Positions 1-28,890 of a stretch of 64,000 nt of DNA are shown in pieces. Made by a program: the position numbers and the translations under genes. The notes beneath the pieces were generated by a model. It had not been told where the DNA came from and searched no databases. It saw nothing but the letters and a program-made list of their open reading frames with translations. Source of the stretch: Ariolimax columbianus. Lineage: Eukaryota > Mollusca > Gastropoda > Stylommatophora > Arionidae. The stretch spans positions 75,307,448-75,371,447 of the forward strand of contig JAVGWX010000007.1 in NCBI GenBank assembly GCA_036924085.1, written 5' to 3'. Every line of letters begins with the position of its first letter. The stretch's first letter is position 1.

Positions 1-59
1 GTCATAAATGTACTAACACTGATGCACAATGCTATGTAGGCTATGGACTTCTGATGATA

Positions 60-460
60 AATATGTATGATACAAATAGAAACAGGAGTAAAGGAGGGCT
101 GCATTATGTCACCACTTTTATTTAGTTTAGCCGTAGGTAATGCTGGGTAATGCCTAGCTATTGCCACAACATGTAGGCATACAATGGAGAGATAACAAGA
201 ACTTACCTTTGCAGATGACTTGGCTCTTCAGATTATAAGTGTTGTGTGGACACATGAAATGATAAACAGACTCTGCCAACTACTTGAACAGATAGGCCTA
301 CAGATAAATGCTTCGAAAACAGAAATCATGAATCTCACAAAGTCACTGATATCAGACTAAATGAAAATATATTACAGAAGGTAGAGTATTTCACCTACTT
401 AGGTAGTAAAATGTAACATGACGGAGGCACAACAACTGAAGTGTTCTTTCGCATCACATT
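60..460 (+). mobile_element. LINE reverse transcriptase fragment (palm domain), degenerate
   Basis: Frame-broken reverse transcriptase of a non-LTR retrotransposon. Near 85-135 the reading TGVKEGCIMSPLLFSLA corresponds to the conserved GxxQGCxxSPLLF motif of LINE RTs. Near 200-235 TFADDLALQI is the catalytic A/YxDD box. QINASKTEIMN follows at about 300-330, as expected. Premature stops and indels make it non-functional. It is cut by the window edge on the left. Confidence 0.8.
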
Positions 461-744
461 GCCCTCATTTGCTTTTAACCAATTAGTAAGTATCTGGATG
501 TCGAAAACATAGAAAATGCATCAAAGTTTTCAAAGTTAAAGTCAAACACAATATCAATATAACATTATGGGTAGAAAGCTAGAAAATGATGAAAACACTT
601 GAAAAAAGGCTGAATGCAATTGAAAATATAAGTTTTAGAAAATTATTGACTGGCTTGAAAGAAATTAAAACAAACAAACACATACAATTAGAGACCAAAC
701 AGCAAAATGTTTCTACTACCATAAAAAAAGATGTTGGGATACAT

Positions 745-1330
745 AGGTCAGGTCATCCTGTAACCGCTGAGGATGTTGGTGCACACATGAAGACATCCCC
801 ACAACCCCACACCATCCCTCTCCGTCAGCGGCTGCTGCCTGTGCCTCCTCTGGTCGAAGATTGGTCCATTCTTTTATGTTGTCCTCTCACCTCTTTTTGA
901 GATGACCTCTTTGTTGTCAGCTTTGCATCTTTCATTTATTAATTTGTAACCCTGTCGTTGTACATGATGTTTAGAAGTCTTTGGAAACATCTTATCTCTA
1001 AGGCCTGTATCCACCACTGCAGGTCAGCTGTAATTGTCCATGTTTCACAATCATAGAGGAATATTGTTATGATCTTCGTGCATATGACTAACCGTTTATC
1101 TTGCCAGGTTTTGTTACGTCGTGCATGCATCGCTATTGTCTGTGCTATTCTGGCCAACACCTCACATTTTGATCCTTCATCACTGACAATCGAACCAGGA
1201 TATTTAAAATGAACAGCAACAGATTTCCAGTTCAAGCAATTATGTGAGACCAACAAATGGCACCAAAAAGGGGCACGGTATGAGAGACTGTGCATGATAA
1301 TCACTGGAGAGGCCACGATGAAGAGTGACA
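745..1330 (-). mobile_element. LINE ORF2 C-terminal fragment
   Basis: On the minus strand the reading YDCETWTITADLQ followed by IQALEIRCFQRLLNI and DRVTN matches the C-terminal region after the RT of a LINE family that recurs at 21000, 27000 and 61600. It is frame-broken. The opposite orientation to the RT fragment at 60-460 shows that it is a separate insertion. Confidence 0.7.
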
Positions 1331-1574
1331 ACAATACAACTACTTTTGGTGTTCAAAGAATATAGATGGATATATACAGTGCATGGCGTTGTCCCACTTG
1401 ACTCTTTCATGTCTATCTATGTATTGACTGATCCTGGTTTGCATTTCGGCGTCAGGTGTATAAGTGACATCTGGACAGCGGCTTGGTGTGAGCTTCGGAA
1501 AAGGTGAAACTGGCTGCCTCAAAATTCCGCCAATCCATCTTTTGCGGGGTCAGGCTCTAGCTCTGGTACCGCAG

Positions 1575-1720
1575 TGTTCAAGTGTTAGAGCCATCTGTGG
1601 GGCGCTGCTGTGTTCAAGTGTTAGAGCCATCTGTGGGGCGCTGCTGTGTTCAAGTGTTAAAGCCATTTGTGGGGCGCTGCTGTGTTCAAGTGTTAGAGCC
1701 ATCTGTGGGACGCTGCTGTC
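1575..1720 (+). repeat. 36-bp tandem repeat, 4 copies
   Basis: Four near-identical 36-bp units containing GTTCAAGTGTTAGAGCC and ATCTGTGGGGCGCTGCTGT, differing by only a few substitutions. 36 is divisible by three, so open frames run through on both strands, but nothing suggests they are coding. Confidence 0.9.
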
Positions 1721-1759
1721 GCGATATGTGGCCAAACCACTGAATTTGTTGTTTTCTAA

Positions 1760-1975
1760 TGAAGTCTAGCACTGGCTTAGTGCCCATCTGTTTCCTGATC
1801 TCATCGTTTCTAATCCTGTCCCATCTTGCCACATTTAACATCGGCCTCAAGCATTTCATTTCTGTTGTTTCTATTTTTCTCTTATCTGCTGCTGTCTCAG
1901 TGTCCAAGTTTGACACTGGTAGCATAGTGTAGACATGAAAATTGTGTTGAACAATGCTCTTTGTGTGCCCCATGT
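1760..1975 (-). mobile_element. LINE C-terminal fragment
   Basis: Minus-strand reading contains TTEMKCLRPMLNVAR, RIRNDEIRKQMG and QIQWFGHISR. This is the usual post-RT signature of LINE ORF2 (EMKCLRR...DRIRNEEIR...WFGHI.R). It is a short truncated copy. Confidence 0.65.
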
Positions 1976-2123
1976 CTCACTATCATTTATTCAATTAAGT
2001 TGTTCATTATATCAGTTATCCTAATAAACAATTTATCATATCATCTTACTGCCATCAATATTCATTTTGCATCACAAAAGATAACCATGGTGATCAAATT
2101 GATGATGTGTGTACTTGTGGCAG

Positions 2124-2276
2124 GATACTCAGGTCCAGCTTGTGAACGAGCCAAAGATCCTTGTCTCTCTGAGCCTTGTACTAACAATGGCACATGCAAG
2201 AGTAGACCAACTAATGCTGAGAGTTATCTGTGCCTCTGTCAGCCTGGGCATGCAGGACAAGTTTGTCAAATGACAA
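2124..2276 (+). CDS. EGF-domain exon of a type I membrane protein (internal exon)
   Basis: The exon is preceded by a pyrimidine-rich tract and CAG and followed by GTAAGC. It reads GYSGPACE, the end of one EGF module, then a complete six-cysteine EGF domain (DPCLSEPC, NNGTCKS, YLCLCQPGHAGQVCQ). Length is 153 bp, entering and leaving at phase 1. Symmetrical 1-1 exons are typical of extracellular EGF modules. The end phase matches the next exon at 3818. Earlier exons must lie to the left of the window. EGF modules usually mediate extracellular protein contacts; the partner is unknown. I do not recognise the gene. Confidence 0.8.
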
Positions 2277-3817
2277 GTAAGCTAATTTTACATGGCAGTT
2301 AAATGCCAGCAGATTTAAGTGTACAGTTTATAAGGGCATGTTCGGTAGGAGGGTGTGTGTGTGCGTGCGTGTGAATGGTGAGGAGCAGATGGAGAAATGA
2401 GTGGCTGAGTAGTTGGAATACGGGTTTGCTGACCAGGTCCAGATGTAAAATAAAAACATATCTCGTATACAGTGTGGTGAATGCAAGGACAAACAGCCTT
2501 TATTCCTTATTCCTATAAATCCTCCTGGCGAACTCCAGTAATGAGAAGAAACGTTGTATTAGTTGTTTTTTATAAGGTCAATATTAACTTAACGTCTTTA
2601 TACTGGTTTAGAAGACCCTGCAGAGTCTGTATACAACCAGTTACATCTACATCACCTTGCTCTAAAAGCTATGCGCATCCAGTTTATTCTTAAATGCATT
2701 AACTGTCCCTGCCTCCACTACCTCCCCTGGCAATGCATTCCAAGCAGACACCACTCTCTGACTAAAAAAATATTTCCTAATATCTAATCTGGACCTCTCT
2801 TTAGTCAGCTTGTAGCTGTGCCCTCTTGTTATTGTGGGTGGCTGAATTTAAAAAAAACTTGTTATAGTCTAATTTATCGATTACTCTGATCATCTTATAA
2901 ACCTGTATTAAGTCACCACGAATTCTTCTCTCTAGAAACATGTACTCTCAATGGCATAAAGTATTAAAGATTTGATGTTGATGGTTGTCAGTTTCCTTCC
3001 TTACCTGTCCTAACTTTGAGTCAGGTACCACTTTTTGCAGCTTATACTCGAGCATATTGTGCTGCCACCACACCAGAAGAACAACCTTAAGAGAAAAACA
3101 AAACTCAAAACTAGCATTGTAACTTGACACCTGATAATTTGAGTGGCTAGGATTGCCTACATTGCACACATACACATCCATACTTTGAACCTACCTGTCA
3201 CTTTGAGCTAAAGGCATAAATAGGGTCTCTGTAGCCTTACAAGGATGTAATAAATGGTACCTAAAGAAAAATAGTTAAAGGTCTAGCTGTCTCATGTTAT
3301 AGAAGGATTTTCCACAGAATCTAGTATAGCAAGATCACATGTCATTTCTTAATCACAGACTTCCTATGATTTGTATGGAGCAAAAAGGATACAAGAAAGA
3401 CTGTTTAATAATATATATATTTTTATTTTTTCCTTCCCTATCCATAAGCCAAGGTGCCCATTTACAGCTGGGTCGACTGGAGCATGCAGATAACAATACC
3501 TATACCGTGAAAAGCAAGTGCTCTACTAATACGCTATTCAGACGTTACATATAGTTAATTATAACATAGGCACGTAATGAAATACGAAAAGGAATAGGAT
3601 GATGCAGAAATAACGAGGCAACAAATAGTAGACTAGATATAAAAATAATAGAAGTTGTGTCTGAAGGTCAGACATTGATAATACCATAAACAGGTATGGC
3701 TCAGTTAACACACAAGGACAGAAACAAAACAAATCCCATGTTGCAGTTAAAGGCCTTCGTTAGTAATGATTTTTTATTTTTACCACAAAGTATATAGCTT
3801 CAATGTTTCTTTTTCAG
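2277..3817 (+). other. Intron between the EGF exon and the terminal TM exon
   Basis: Bounded by GTAAGC and a TTTCTTTTTCAG acceptor. It contains a short (GT)n tract at about 2350-2372, a minus-strand CR1-like LINE 3' fragment at 2585-2960, and a short dispersed repeat at about 3690-3760 that recurs at about 19327-19410. Confidence 0.7.
2585..2960 (-). mobile_element. CR1-like LINE 3' end
   Basis: Contains the inverted 3' end seen in plus orientation at 55000-55230, including the segment encoding the end of the RT ORF (vxAWNxLPGEVV-like) and the tail where GTATACAGACTC and AACCAGTATAAAG occur. Other copies are at 34090, 55231, 58200 and 63425. Confidence 0.75.
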
Positions 3818-4128
3818 ATACCTCGTCAAACTCAACGACGGAAATCTCATCAAGTGGTTTTCTTATATTCGGACGGCGAATGAATCCAACACTTCTTACA
3901 TTTCTTGGAATTTTTGTCATACTAACTGCTACATTTGGGACTGCAGTTGGAATAATAAGAAAGAAACAAATGCTCAAACCAAGAGATTTTTGCTTCTCCC
4001 TGCCAGCTGATTACTACAGAAACCTTGACCAAACAGGCAGCCTGGCCAGTTCTGGCAGATTCTATCCCAGCAGCTTAACTGGGTCCAGCAGTTATCTTCA
4101 CAGTAGGGAGTCATCTCAGAGATTTTGA
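3818..4128 (+). CDS. Terminal exon: stalk, transmembrane segment and cytoplasmic tail
   Basis: The acceptor TTTCTTTTTCAG precedes the exon. Its first two bases complete the split codon left by the EGF exon at 2276, so the two exons join in frame. The roughly 103 residues comprise a Ser/Thr-rich stalk (DTSSNSTTEISSS), a hydrophobic span (LLTFLGIFVILTATFGTAVGI), a stop-transfer IIRKK, and a tail of about 55 residues rich in Ser/Tyr (PADYYRN, SGRFYPSS, SSSYLHS). It ends in TGA at 4126-4128. The layout indicates a type I single-pass protein. No tail motif identifies the family. The unusual serine/tyrosine density could hold phosphorylation sites. Confidence 0.78.
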
Positions 4129-4239
4129 TTTTGAACCGACACATATAACGTTTACTTGCAGCCAATTTTTACACTGCTGCCTTTTATGTAGGGGTTGTGA
4201 TGACTGTTGCAATCTGCCATGACTACATATACTTAGTTC

Positions 4240-4900
4240 TTAGTTCGACCCATTCTTCGTCAAGGGCTGGTCACCCTTGAGAGGGTCCAAACTCAGGTTC
4301 CAGTCGTCGTTTCTGTCGCGGGTGCGTGTCGTCCAGTGTGATAGTAGTCTGTTTGTTGTGGAATCGTGTGCTTGTCTAGTGAATCTTGCCAGCGAGTTGG
4401 GGACTGTCCTCGAGGTCTCTTTTTGTCGCATGATTACTACATGGTGGTTATGGTACTCTATCTGTTGTCTTGTCGTCTAGCTACATGACCTGCCTAGCGG
4501 TGTTTTGATTGGTTGGCGCACTGTAGGACATCCTTGATGTGTGACATTCTCCAGATGTCGCTATTGTGTAGTTCGTTTTGCAGCTATTGTCGTATAGTTA
4601 TCTCCACCAGGCGTCTTTCAAGAGATGCGTGTGCTGTTGTCAGTTGGTTCTCTGCTGTTTTTGTTAGAGACCAGGTTTCACTACCATAGCATAGCGCTGG
4701 TAGGACTACCATTTACTTTCCTGTACCATTTATCAATTCTGTTGTTGGCCTTTCCCCAAATATGATATTAGATCGTCTAGTATCTTCTTTATTCATTATC
4801 ATTTCTTCTACGAGCACTTCTGCATTTTGTCACAATATGATCTCCCTTCTCTCTTCTGAGACATACCACAAAATGTGGAACACTTCTGTCTAAAGTCTGT
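4240..4900 (-). mobile_element. LINE C-terminal fragment (distinct family)
   Basis: Minus-strand reading VLPALCYGSETWSLTK and ENQLTTAHASLERRLVEI is the region after the RT palm of a LINE ORF2. The downstream part (DRNDDWNL, DPLKGDQP) continues toward its C-terminus. It lies just downstream of the membrane-protein stop codon, so that gene's 3'UTR may run into it. Confidence 0.65.
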
Positions 4901-5254
4901 GATATGCTTTCCTTGCGCGCTCAACTTCATTAGTGCATTTTCTTTACTCTATTTCAAGTAAATGGCTGTATGTTTTGGTATTTATGACAATGTTAATATG
5001 ATTGCTTGATAACAACAGAAATCTACAACAGCAAAGATTATCTCTGCTTTAGATGCTGTCAAATTGATTAGATGTTACTACAAAACTTAGAGAAGAGCCC
5101 CATGCCAGCAATTCCACAACTACCTTTACTGTAACAAGTAGGCAGTACATGAAGGAAATGACATACAAATTGATACAAGAGAAATTAGTGAACTGGTTAA
5201 AGACAAACAACAGCATTTTAAAAAAATTGTTTGCGTTCGTCTCATTTCTCAATT

Positions 5255-5475
5255 CCCCAAGTGCATTACAGTGCATTACACTGGTTTTTATTTTGCACCT
5301 GTCGGCCCAGTGCATCCAACTTCAGCATGCATTTTATGTAAGGGTCTGCTTCCTCCTGCATTTTCTAAGGGTTTGCTTCCCCAGGGTAATGGCCGGTGCT
5401 GTGACAGGGATCGAACCCAGCACCTTCTGGTTGTAAATCGTGTCACTTAACCACTAGCTCAGGTCGTCCCCCCCC
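5255..5475 (-). mobile_element. tRNA-derived SINE, family A
   Basis: In minus orientation it starts with a tRNA-like head with an A box near GTGGTTAAGTG and a B box GGTTCGATCCC, followed by the central segment TGAAGTTGGATGCACTGGGCC. Near-identical copies lie at 30364-30611, 31118-31335 and 50502-50755. A poly-C/A-rich edge lies at about 5470-5490. Confidence 0.85.
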
Positions 5476-5479
5476 AAAA

Positions 5480-5930
5480 ACAAAAAACAGTATGAGTATA
5501 TGGAGATAGTTATGGCATATTTTAAGGAAAAACCATTTTAAAAAAATGACAGTTTATACTATTTCATAACAGATTGGTTAGTACCCCTTTGTTCAGAGTA
5601 AAATTGGGTGGTTCAAGAAGTTGTTAGATGAATCTGCATTGTTGATGAAAGTAGCTCTCACTTGCAATAAACACATTTTGAAGATGTTAACTGCCATTTC
5701 CATGTTGCCTTTGGGTGTCACTTCCAGAGCATGTGCACATCACAAGAAAAACTAGATAACCTGTTATGATGATTGCATATCCCAGAGTTATCTTAAAATG
5801 ATCAGATTCATCTTTATATTTTGTGATACCATCCTTACTCTATCCATGTAATTCATAGAAAAAAATGTGTGAGTGCCACCCCAACTTGATCAAACAGCCC
5901 CATGAATTATAGATATGCACACAAAATATC
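5480..5930. other. AT-rich intergenic DNA, nothing recognised
   Basis: No open frame with coding features, no obvious repeat and no RNA gene could be supported here. Confidence 0.5.
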
Positions 5931-5934
5931 ACAT

Positions 5935-6172
5935 GTGAATGTGTGTCACTCTAAGAAACCATCTTTAGCCCACCAAATTTATATACACATTTTGTAATGG
6001 ACACTCCTAGTGCATCACACATTATTCACAGAAAAAGTATATTTTTCCCTTTCTTCGTTCGTTCTCAATCTCCCGCTACCAAGCCCTGAAAAGAACTTTG
6101 CCACATTATTCGCAGAGAAAGTATATTAGTGTCAATCCCAGAAACATCTTTAACCTAACCAACACCCAAAGT
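5935..6172 (+). repeat. About 70-bp dispersed or tandem repeat, left block
   Basis: Units with CACATTATTCACAGAGAAAG, GTGTCAATCCCAGAAACATC and TTTAACCTAA occur here and again at 7589-7725. The two blocks are parts of one array split by the 1.4-kb element at 6173-7588. Confidence 0.7.
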
Positions 6173-7588
6173 AACCTGAGTTGTCTGCCGGGGTCTTTAT
6201 GTATGACAAGGCCAAGAATAGCACCACTGAATCAAAGAGAGCATGTCGTAAGAGGCGACTGTGTGACATGGCATAACATCGGTCATGGTTAAGTGGTTTG
6301 ATTGGAGCAACATAGATGGTGCCTAACATGCCACGGGTGTACTTTGCTCTAGTGTTTGAGTCTATTAAGATGAGCCTGCACATCAGTTAACCACTATCTG
6401 TAGGCGATTGTTACACACAGCTGCTTATGTGGGACACTTTAGTTTTTTTTAAATTCCCTACCTGGAATCACAATAGCCAGTATTCAGGTCAAGAGGTCAA
6501 ATACCAGACACAGGGTCAAATACCTGACCAGGGCTCACAGTTAACCATGGTTTGTGGCTTTTAGAATGCAGGTTTTAAACATTTATTTTAGCAAAAACAT
6601 TCTTTTGAACAAAGAAAGGAATTAATTATCTCTTTGTTATAGTTTAAATGTTTTAGACACCTTTTTTTAAACTGTAAATAAAACTGAATTATACTGAAAA
6701 TGGGAAGTTAAAACCATGTCATGAAGACCCAATTTAAACACATAAAAGTCTTAACTATTTCACCACAGAATATGTTTGTACTTCACATATACAATATACA
6801 TAGCCAGTACTAGCATCTCACCAAGTTTGGAGTTTAGAACGTGTAAGGAAGGGCTGGAAATGATAATCGATTTTCAACATTCCACTAGAAAACTACATGG
6901 TCAGAACAAAGTCTGTTGTAAATGTATCCAAAGTCAGGTAACAAATCCACTTGAAGAAACGTATGAGACGGTCTAACTTGATAATATATTTATTCAGTGA
7001 TGTTTTAAACTAATCGTGTTGTTCCGTTCACTATCTATATTACGTCAATCATGGAGGCGCACATTTCATTATGTTCTATGAGCCACTATTACACAAATAA
7101 TGATCTCTATCACTTTAAAACTGCTGGGTAACTTAATTTTCTCTTCTTGCTACAAGTAGTGGGTATTTGTAGTTCTGGTGAAACTTGTAAAAGATGGGCT
7201 TCTTGCATCTCAATCTCGCTGTATCATTTCTGATTCCAGAAGCTCTCCTCCGTTACCTGTGAAATCCTAGGCCAAATCTGTATATCTCTAAGGTTAAGAA
7301 TGATCTTAAGTAGCTGATTCAGGCGTGTTTTTACCAACAAAAATCTCTTACAATGAAAAATAGGCCTGCTAGCTTTGACCGGCAGATTGCACTGGGTCAC
7401 CAGAGACCGTGAACTTAGTTACAAGTTTTTGTGAGTCCATAAACAGATGTGTCCAACACAACTGAGTATTAAGCTGTTCGAGTCTAGCAGGCTAAGCAGG
7501 AAATCTTTCTCACAGCTACATCCAGCTCATACCAGAGCTGGGACCTGCACAGGGGCATCTGCCCCTGTAGAAGTACAGGTTGACTAAG
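6173..7588 (+). mobile_element. 1.4-kb mobile element (family G, long form) with 12-bp target-site duplication
   Basis: The 12-mer AACACCCAAAGT lies at 6161-6172 and again at 7589-7600, immediately flanking this segment. Its left part (GTGACATGGCATAACA, ATAGATGGTGCCTAACA, TTTGAGTCTATTAAGATG) and right part (CATACCAGAGCTGGGACCT, AAGTACAGGTTGACTAAGAA) match the two ends of the 298-bp element at 32663-32960. This copy holds about 1.1 kb more internal sequence. No coding frame was recognised inside. Confidence 0.75.
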
Positions 7589-7600
7589 AACACCCAAAGT

Positions 7601-7725
7601 GCACCATATATTATTCACAGAGAAAGTATACAAGTGTCAATCCCAGAAACATCTTTAACCTAATCGACACCCCTAGTGCATCACACATTATTCACAGAGA
7701 AGGTATTTGAGTGTCACCCTGCTAT
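7601..7725 (+). repeat. About 70-bp repeat, right block
   Basis: Continuation of the repeat at 5935-6172: CACATTATTCACAGAGAA and GTCAATCCCAGAAACATC recur, beginning directly after the duplicated target site of the family G element. Confidence 0.7.
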
Positions 7726-8048
7726 ATCACATATTCAAGTGATTACAAGAAAAAAGACAGAAATGATAAAATAGCATACTACGAATTAAGAGATGAATCA
7801 ACAACGTTGAGATATTGCTACTCCCAGAGCATCAAACACTGATAAAACAAGCACACACAGTAAGAAACACTGAGAACTGACAACAACACCCTGTACTAAC
7901 AGTGAATAAATGTGACAATGTCAAATCCTTTTTTCAAATTTTGATTTCCATTCTGATTTTAGCATTAGATAACGGAGCTTGATTTAGGATGTACAACAAT
8001 GAGAAGTAGATAAACAAGACTACTACAGTTTATGTTAAGTAGCGGTGA

Positions 8049-8054
8049 TTTATT
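8049..8054 (-). terminator. Possible AVEN polyadenylation signal (AATAAA on minus)
   Basis: The plus strand reads TTTATT, so the minus strand has AATAAA about 900 bp beyond the AVEN stop. It is one candidate among several A/T-rich sites. The 3' end of the transcript is not decided by the sequence alone. Confidence 0.25.
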
Positions 8055-8059
8055 CAATT

Positions 8060-8945
8060 CATTGCAGATGTTGCACCTCATTATATAAAAATAATATAGG
8101 TCAACTGTCATCGATGAGAACAGATCACATCCTAAATTCTCACAGCACATTTGGGTTTATGAGTGCATTGGCTTCATTATATATTTTTATCTACATACAT
8201 TTAATTCCTTTAACACTTCTACATCTGTATGGGCATCCTGTCACCTGTAAAGATTTAACCACACATTTTACCAGCTTCATTTTTCAGTTCTGCTGGTGTA
8301 AGGGAGCTTCTGCATACCTTTTATAAAACAAGGTTTCCCCAAAGTCAGGCCACTGGAGCACAACCAATGAAATGATCAGATAACCAGAAGATTTTCTCAC
8401 AAATGTTAATTTCAGCTATTCTTCAGATCTTTTATGTGTAAACATGGTTACCTTAGTTTGAATTGCTTGTTCAACTTGTGTGATTTATCAGACATCTACG
8501 TGTCTGTTGTCATTTTCTAACGTTTGTGTTACTTAAATTATCAATACGTTTATGTGTGCAAGTTTGTTGTTCACTTTTCTTTAGTTTTTACTGATCCAGC
8601 ATACAGTTTATCACCTCAGGTGATTGCCACGAATGCATTGGGTAATTCATGTGGTTGCTTCATGCAGGAAGCCAGTGTCAAATAACGTCCATTGCGATGG
8701 TTTCTTTAGTCATGTATTATATAATATTAGGTTGCTTGCAACATGCACCAAATTCGTCCAACAGCTTTTACAACTTGGATCCCAAACTGATGCAACTCAA
8801 CTGAGACATAGAGTCCATATGCATGATTATATAAATTTAGTATTGTTCATTGTACATGTTGTGCTAAATTCATTTTAAATGTTGTAATAAAATAAACATG
8901 GGCTATGTACAAAAACTGGCCATTTGTCGATAGTTTCTGTGCTGA
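8060..8945 (-). other. Probable AVEN 3' untranslated or downstream region
   Basis: AT-rich DNA downstream of the AVEN stop, with no coding frame or repeat that I recognise. Plus-strand AATAAA at 8886-8896 is not oriented for AVEN. Confidence 0.35.
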
Positions 8946-8950
8946 ACAGT

Positions 8951-26762
<17,812 letters not shown>

Positions 26763-26890
26763 ATTCAGCTTCTTGTTGTATCAATACAAATGTTGGATGT
26801 CAGAGTATCCGCCCTTGCTACGTTCTTGTTTTAGAAAAGTGTAACGCCCAACAAATCTTGAACAGAAAAAAGATAACGATTCAATTATCA
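26763..26890 (-). promoter_or_regulatory. AVEN: Probable AVEN 5'UTR and promoter region
   Basis: The only non-repeat DNA between the AVEN start codon and a LINE copy whose 3' end reaches 26891. No TATA box or CpG-rich island is evident. Placement is by position only. Confidence 0.3.
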
Positions 26891-28470
26891 TCATCACCAT
26901 CATCAGTCCCGTAACCTAGAAGGTTGTTGAGGAACTGTTATTGCAGTTTGTCCAACCAGTTCCCACCATACGTCTCGATTTTTCACCAGTGTATTAGTTT
27001 CAGTTATAGACCTTCCCGTCCCCTCGTTAATATTGTCCTCCCATCTCTTTTTGTGTCTCCCTCCCACGCTTTCCAGGCACAGTGTATTGTAGGATGGTCT
27101 TGGTCAGCCCCACCGATCGTGATATATGTCCATACCGTGTACATTTTCGTGTTTTTATTATAGTCAATAGGTTTTTGTATTGATCTAACTCCTTCCTAAC
27201 AGTTTCAAGAACACTCTCGTTTGTAACGCGATCCAGATATGAAATGCCAAGAATTCTTCGCAAGCATCTCATTTCCATTGTGCCAATTTTACGTTCTAGG
27301 GCAGCCGTCAGAGTCCAAGTCTCACACGCGTAGAGGTATACGAAGGTGACCATTGTATACATTAAAGTCAGCTTCGGTTTAAATAATGTTTTTGTCTTTC
27401 AAGATTATTCGCAGTCTGGTCAGGTCGACCATGGTCATCGCTGTTCTTGGCTGGATCCTGCTCTAGACCCCTCCGCATTCATTTCTGCTCCAATATATTT
27501 GAACCGCGTAACACTTTCCAGACGTTCCCCTTTGACCATATTTGGGTTTAAAATACCCTCTGGGCCGTTGACCATGATCTGCGCTGATTTCCTTTCCAAA
27601 TTTATGTGCAGCATTGTCTAAGTTTGCGACTAGGCTCGCCAGTTCAGGCTCTGTTCAAGCCAGACCGGAAATGTCGTCGGCAAAACGGAGGTTAGTGAGT
27701 ATCCGTCCACCTATACTGACCACCCCTACGTGTTCATCCAATGCTTCTGACATAATGCGTTAAAAAAAACCCATTAAAACGTGTTGGAGAGAGAATACAC
27801 CCCTGACGAACGCCTATTGTCTCGCGGAACCACTCACCTGTGGTCCCGTTGCAGTAAACTGCACTGCTGGTATCGGAGTTTAGTTTCTCAATGACGTGGG
27901 TGAGTCGCCATCCTTTTCCTATCTTGTACTTGCGCAGTTTCCTACAGGGCCTCATGTCCCACCCTATCAAAAACCTTTTTAAAATCAACGAAGACCTGGT
28001 ACAATTTCTGTTTGTGCTGACGATTGTATTTTTCACTGATCAAGGGCAGGTTAAAAATGTGTTCTATTGTGCCGCGACCAGCTCTGAAACCCGCTTGTTA
28101 TTCCGCAATAATTTCTTCTGCTCGTAGCTGTAGTCTGACCCTTGAACATAACTTTACTGACGTGGCTAATCAGGCTGATGGTTCTGTAGTTCTGAAACTG
28201 TTGGAGGTTATTCTTCTTTAGTATCACTATGATCAATGATTTTGTCCAGTTTGTGGGCTATTATCCCATCTACCATATAATGTTACAGACCTTTGTTAGA
28301 AAATCTATCACTACTAGTAGTACTGGTACTGACTGTCCCTCAAGAACTAATAGTTCGCCTGGTATATTATCCACTCCGGGCGCTTTAGCCTTTTTAAGAG
28401 ATCTAACCGCCAACTCAACTTCTTTACGCATGATGCTAAACGATACAATACTGAATTTAAAATACAAAAT
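26891..28470 (-). mobile_element. LINE (EN-less 3' half: RT and C-terminal), immediately upstream of AVEN
   Basis: Minus-strand pieces in order: SLKKAKAPGVDNIPGELL (28440-28360, RT entry), QNYRTISLISHVSKVM, RPCRKLRKYKIGKGW, GVRQGCILSPTRFNGFF (about 27820-27770, RT motif), YACETWTLTAALERKI and MEMRCLRRILGISYLDRVTN (27330-27220). It ends at 26891-26906 in a short (GAT)n tail. It is frame-broken at several points. Confidence 0.88.
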
Positions 28471-28654
28471 ATGTTAATCTTCCTTTAAATGCGAAAGCAA
28501 TATATTTGTTTAGAAACTGGCAACCACTATTTTTAACCATTTCTACCAAAACTAGTTTGTTACAAGAGTTCAGTTCCTTTTTCTCTAAATGCCATATTGA
28601 GTGGGATAGCGACGCCTGATCCAATCATAATCAATGCAATTACTAAAGTACTAC

Positions 28655-28890
28655 TACTACTACATTCACGTGGTCAAATGATTTCGATGCCTGCATGCCG
28701 ACAAGGAGGGCAGCGGTTCGAATCCCCGGTATGGCAAATGTTATGTTCCTGTTGAGAGGGAAATAAACTAACATACTTAGCACACGACGTGGCGACAGCA
28801 ATTGTGAAGCGGTCTTCTATAGCTCTCAGCCTTAAAACCCATCGACTGCTCCAGCAATAGGAAACATCCGTAGGGCAGTTTACTACTACT
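28655..28890 (+). mobile_element. tRNA-derived SINE with (TAC)n flanks
   Basis: The left edge is TACTACTACTACATTCACG. There is a B-box-like GCGGTTCGAATCCCC at about 28710. The right edge is TTTACTACTACTATT. The TAC/ACT microsatellite on both sides fits a tail plus target duplication. Confidence 0.6.

Noticed and set aside
8624..8878. Plus-strand 84-codon frame followed by AATAAA
   Set aside because: No recognisable domain or splice context; AT-rich region where such frames are expected by chance.
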